From positions 1 through 6,246 of the forward strand of contig JAQUDY010000064.1 of NCBI GenBank assembly GCA_028685445.1: a stretch of DNA of 6,246 nucleotides. The letters are read 5' to 3'. The DNA is from Bacilli bacterium. GTDB lineage: Bacteria > Bacillota_I > Bacilli_A > RF39 > UBA660. The notes under the pieces were generated by a model. That model was not told where the DNA came from, did not search any database, and saw only the letters and a program-made list of their open reading frames with translations. Position 1 is the first letter of the stretch. Each line of letters starts with the position of its first letter. Positions 4,441 through 6,246 of the stretch are shown here, in pieces. The position numbers and the translations under genes are program-made.

Positions 4441-6246
4441 TCATTCCCCTAAAGCGTATTTATAATAATTTGTCTCTAAAATATTTTTTGAAATAACAAA
4501 TTTATTGTATACAATATTATGAACGTTCTCAACATATGAATCAGACATATTTGAATCAAATGGAGTAAACAAGTTTTTAGTAGCATTATATTTTCCATAT
4601 TTTGTAATCCAGCTTCTATCATTAAAAATAATAGTACTCTCTGCATCAGAAAATATGTCTGTTCCCATTAAGAATCTAGAATCAAACTCAATTCCAAATA
4701 AATTTAAAACTGTTGGCAATATATCTAAGCTACTAGAATACTTATTTATTTCTATTGGTTCTTCCATTAAATTATTCCAAATAATTAGATTGTTTTTATG
4801 GACATCCATTTTACTATCATTAATATCCATAACTTCCTTCATTTCATTAGTTTTTAATCCGTACGGATAATGATCTGTGCTAATAATAATAACAGTATCG
4901 TTTAATAAGTTATTTTCTGTTAATTTATTTATCAAAGACTCAAGTGCTTTATCGAGTTCAGCTTGAGTAGCAAGATATGCTTTAATAGCAGAGCTATAAG
5001 GTAGATCCTTCACTAATTCTTTGTTTTTATAAGCCATATTATTACCCCCGAAATTATATTCAAGGTGTCCACTAATGCTCATATAGTAAGTCATGAATTT
5101 TTCACTACCACTATATAAATCAAAAGTAGCATTAATCATTTCTAAATCACTTTGTGGCCAAGGTCTGCAATTCATCAATTTTTGCAAGCCATTACCACAT
5201 CCCATGAAATCAAAACCCATGTTGGGTAAGGATTTATGTCTATCATAATATTTATAAGAACCATTGTGATAAGCAAAAGTATTATATCCTAAATTTTTAA
5301 AAACATTACCGTAGGAATAAGGTAAATAATTATTACTTGATCTAGACATACTCCAAACACTTTCTTTTGGCAGTAAACCAGTTAAATTAATATATTCTCC
5401 ATCACTAGTACTAACATAATAAACCGGGCTATAAAAGTTATTAAATTTAAAACCACTATTAACAAGTTTGTACAAAGTTGGTGTAATTTCTTCATGAACA
5501 GCAATAGGACTAAAAGCTTCTGCAGTAATATAAATTAAATTTTTTCCTGAAAAATAACCAGTATATTCATTTTTGTTAGTTGCAGCTTGGTTAGATATAT
5601 ATTCATGAATATTTTTAATAGTATTATTTTTTTCTGATTCAATTAGAGTATTAAAATCTATATTTAATATGTTATATTCAATTTCTTTAATAGTTTCATT
5701 TTCTTCATCAGGAGCATTTACTAAAACACTTTCTTCAAAATTAAATAATATCCTAAATAAATCTAGGCGCATTGCAGTCATTAATCCTAAACTTTTAGCA
5801 GTTTGATTAGGAACATGTTTATTAAAATAAATATTTTTAACAGAATAAATATTATCTTTAGCAATAAAAAGCGAAATTATACCAATTATATAAAAACAAA
5901 ACATTGAGATTGTTTTAGATGAAAGAATACTGTAATTAGTATCTAGTGTAATAATTCTTTTTTTAAAAAACAATGTAACAAAAGTAGGTACTATTAATAA
6001 AACAACTGCAATTTTATTATTTATAATAACAGTAAAAATTTGGTTAAAAAAACTAAAGACCTGACCACCATAAAATAAAGAATAAATAGAAAAGACATTT
6101 CCATAAAATTTATAATTAATAAATTGAGCTATGAAAATAATGTTTATAAATAAAATAAATGATAAAAATAAAAACTTGTTAATTTTATGTTTGAAAAAAC
6201 TTGTAATTAAATCAACAAAAATACTAACGAATAATGTGAAAATAAT
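4441..6246 (-). CDS. LTA synthase family protein (sulfatase-fold phosphoglycerol transferase), 5'-partial
   Basis: Membrane enzyme of the lipoteichoic-acid synthase type, which moves glycerol-phosphate from phosphatidylglycerol to a growing polymer outside the cell. The frame is open from the right edge, giving 601 residues; the true start is outside the window. N-terminal hydrophobic helices are visible at about residues 27-46, 74-91 and 112-129, with an LtaS-like INYKFYGNVFSIYSLFYGGQ between. The extracellular sulfatase domain starts near GKNLIYITAEAF. Putative catalytic and metal residues are all present: Glu in TAEAF (243), nucleophile Thr in STSDGEY (280), His in SGHLEY (394), and Asp-His in STDHYPYG (458-459). 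DILPTVLNLFGI and NDRSWITKYGKYN are typical of the C-terminal part. The TTG at 5973 codes an internal Leu and is not the start. The dGTPase-like gene follows closely downstream. A paralogue making a related polymer, rather than LtaS itself, is possible. Confidence 0.88.
   Translation of the reverse strand: MIFTLFVSIFVDLITSFFKHKINKFLFLSFILFINIIFIAQFINYKFYGNVFSIYSLFYGGQVFSFFNQIFTVIINNKIAVVLLIVPTFVTLFFKKRIITLDTNYSILSSKTISMFCFYIIGIISLFIAKDNIYSVKNIYFNKHVPNQTAKSLGLMTAMRLDLFRILFNFEESVLVNAPDEENETIKEIEYNILNIDFNTLIESEKNNTIKNIHEYISNQAATNKNEYTGYFSGKNLIYITAEAFSPIAVHEEITPTLYKLVNSGFKFNNFYSPVYYVSTSDGEYINLTGLLPKESVWSMSRSSNNYLPYSYGNVFKNLGYNTFAYHNGSYKYYDRHKSLPNMGFDFMGCGNGLQKLMNCRPWPQSDLEMINATFDLYSGSEKFMTYYMSISGHLEYNFGGNNMAYKNKELVKDLPYSSAIKAYLATQAELDKALESLINKLTENNLLNDTVIIISTDHYPYGLKTNEMKEVMDINDSKMDVHKNNLIIWNNLMEEPIEINKYSSSLDILPTVLNLFGIEFDSRFLMGTDIFSDAESTIIFNDRSWITKYGKYNATKNLFTPFDSNMSDSYVENVHNIVYNKFVISKNILETNYYKYALGE
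4446..4450 (-). promoter_or_regulatory. Ribosome binding site of the dGTPase-like gene
   Basis: AGGGG on the minus strand lies inside the last codons of the sulfatase gene. It is 7 bases before ATG 4438-4436 and one base before ATG 4444-4442, which favours the downstream ATG. Confidence 0.65.

Noticed and set aside
5971..5973. TTG as start of the sulfatase gene
   Set aside because: The frame continues open to the window edge with LtaS-like membrane helices, so this is an internal Leu codon.
1..6246. CRISPR arrays, tRNA/rRNA genes, insertion sequences, phage or defence genes
   Set aside because: Looked for on both strands; no repeat-spacer pattern, cloverleaf, transposase or similar gene was seen, and nearly all sequence is covered by housekeeping genes.

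Overview
The window comes from a low-GC Bacillota-type bacterium. Base composition is strongly AT-rich, Shine-Dalgarno sites are GGAGG/AGGGG-like, and the genes include RNase Y and a lipoteichoic-acid-synthase-type sulfatase. The genetic code looks standard: TGA is a stop at the ends of the dgt-like gene and the sulfatase gene, and Trp is TGG, so this is not a TGA=Trp mollicute. I cannot name a genus. The recA-rny neighbourhood with pgsA upstream is the usual Bacillota order, but cinA, often between pgsA and recA, is missing.

Layout. Plus strand: the 3' part of pgsA (phosphatidylglycerophosphate synthase, to 496) with a clear intrinsic terminator. Then come a probable LexA box, a sigma-A-type promoter and recA (632-1654, TTG start), followed by a weak AT-rich hairpin. 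A strong second promoter leads to rny (RNase Y; start best placed at 1752, stop at 3305). Minus strand, convergent: a sulfatase of the LtaS type (open to the right window edge, stop at 4441) is followed within a few bases by a dGTPase-like HD-domain gene (4438 down to 3310). The convergent stops of rny and the dGTPase gene are 4 nt apart and share one 10-bp hairpin that can terminate both transcripts.

Main oddity: the dGTPase-like gene is split by a +1 frame break. A perfect 17-bp inverted repeat with a 4-nt loop (4254-4291) sits exactly on the break. The sequence reads as a template-switch (inverted-duplication) event. Replacing 21 nt with an inferred ancestral 8 nt removes a net 13 nt and restores one reading frame with the 8-residue HS...KTQ spacing of the family. 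It is either a real recent inactivation or an assembly/amplification artefact. A second possible break lies at the extreme left edge, where a PgsA N-terminal-like peptide (KITISR) reads in a different frame from the rest of pgsA.

Functionally these are housekeeping genes: membrane phospholipid synthesis (pgsA) and its consumer, polyglycerolphosphate synthesis (LtaS type); recombination/SOS (recA); mRNA turnover (rny); and dNTP pool control (dGTPase-like). I see no mobile element, CRISPR array, tRNA or rRNA, and no convincing new multi-gene system.
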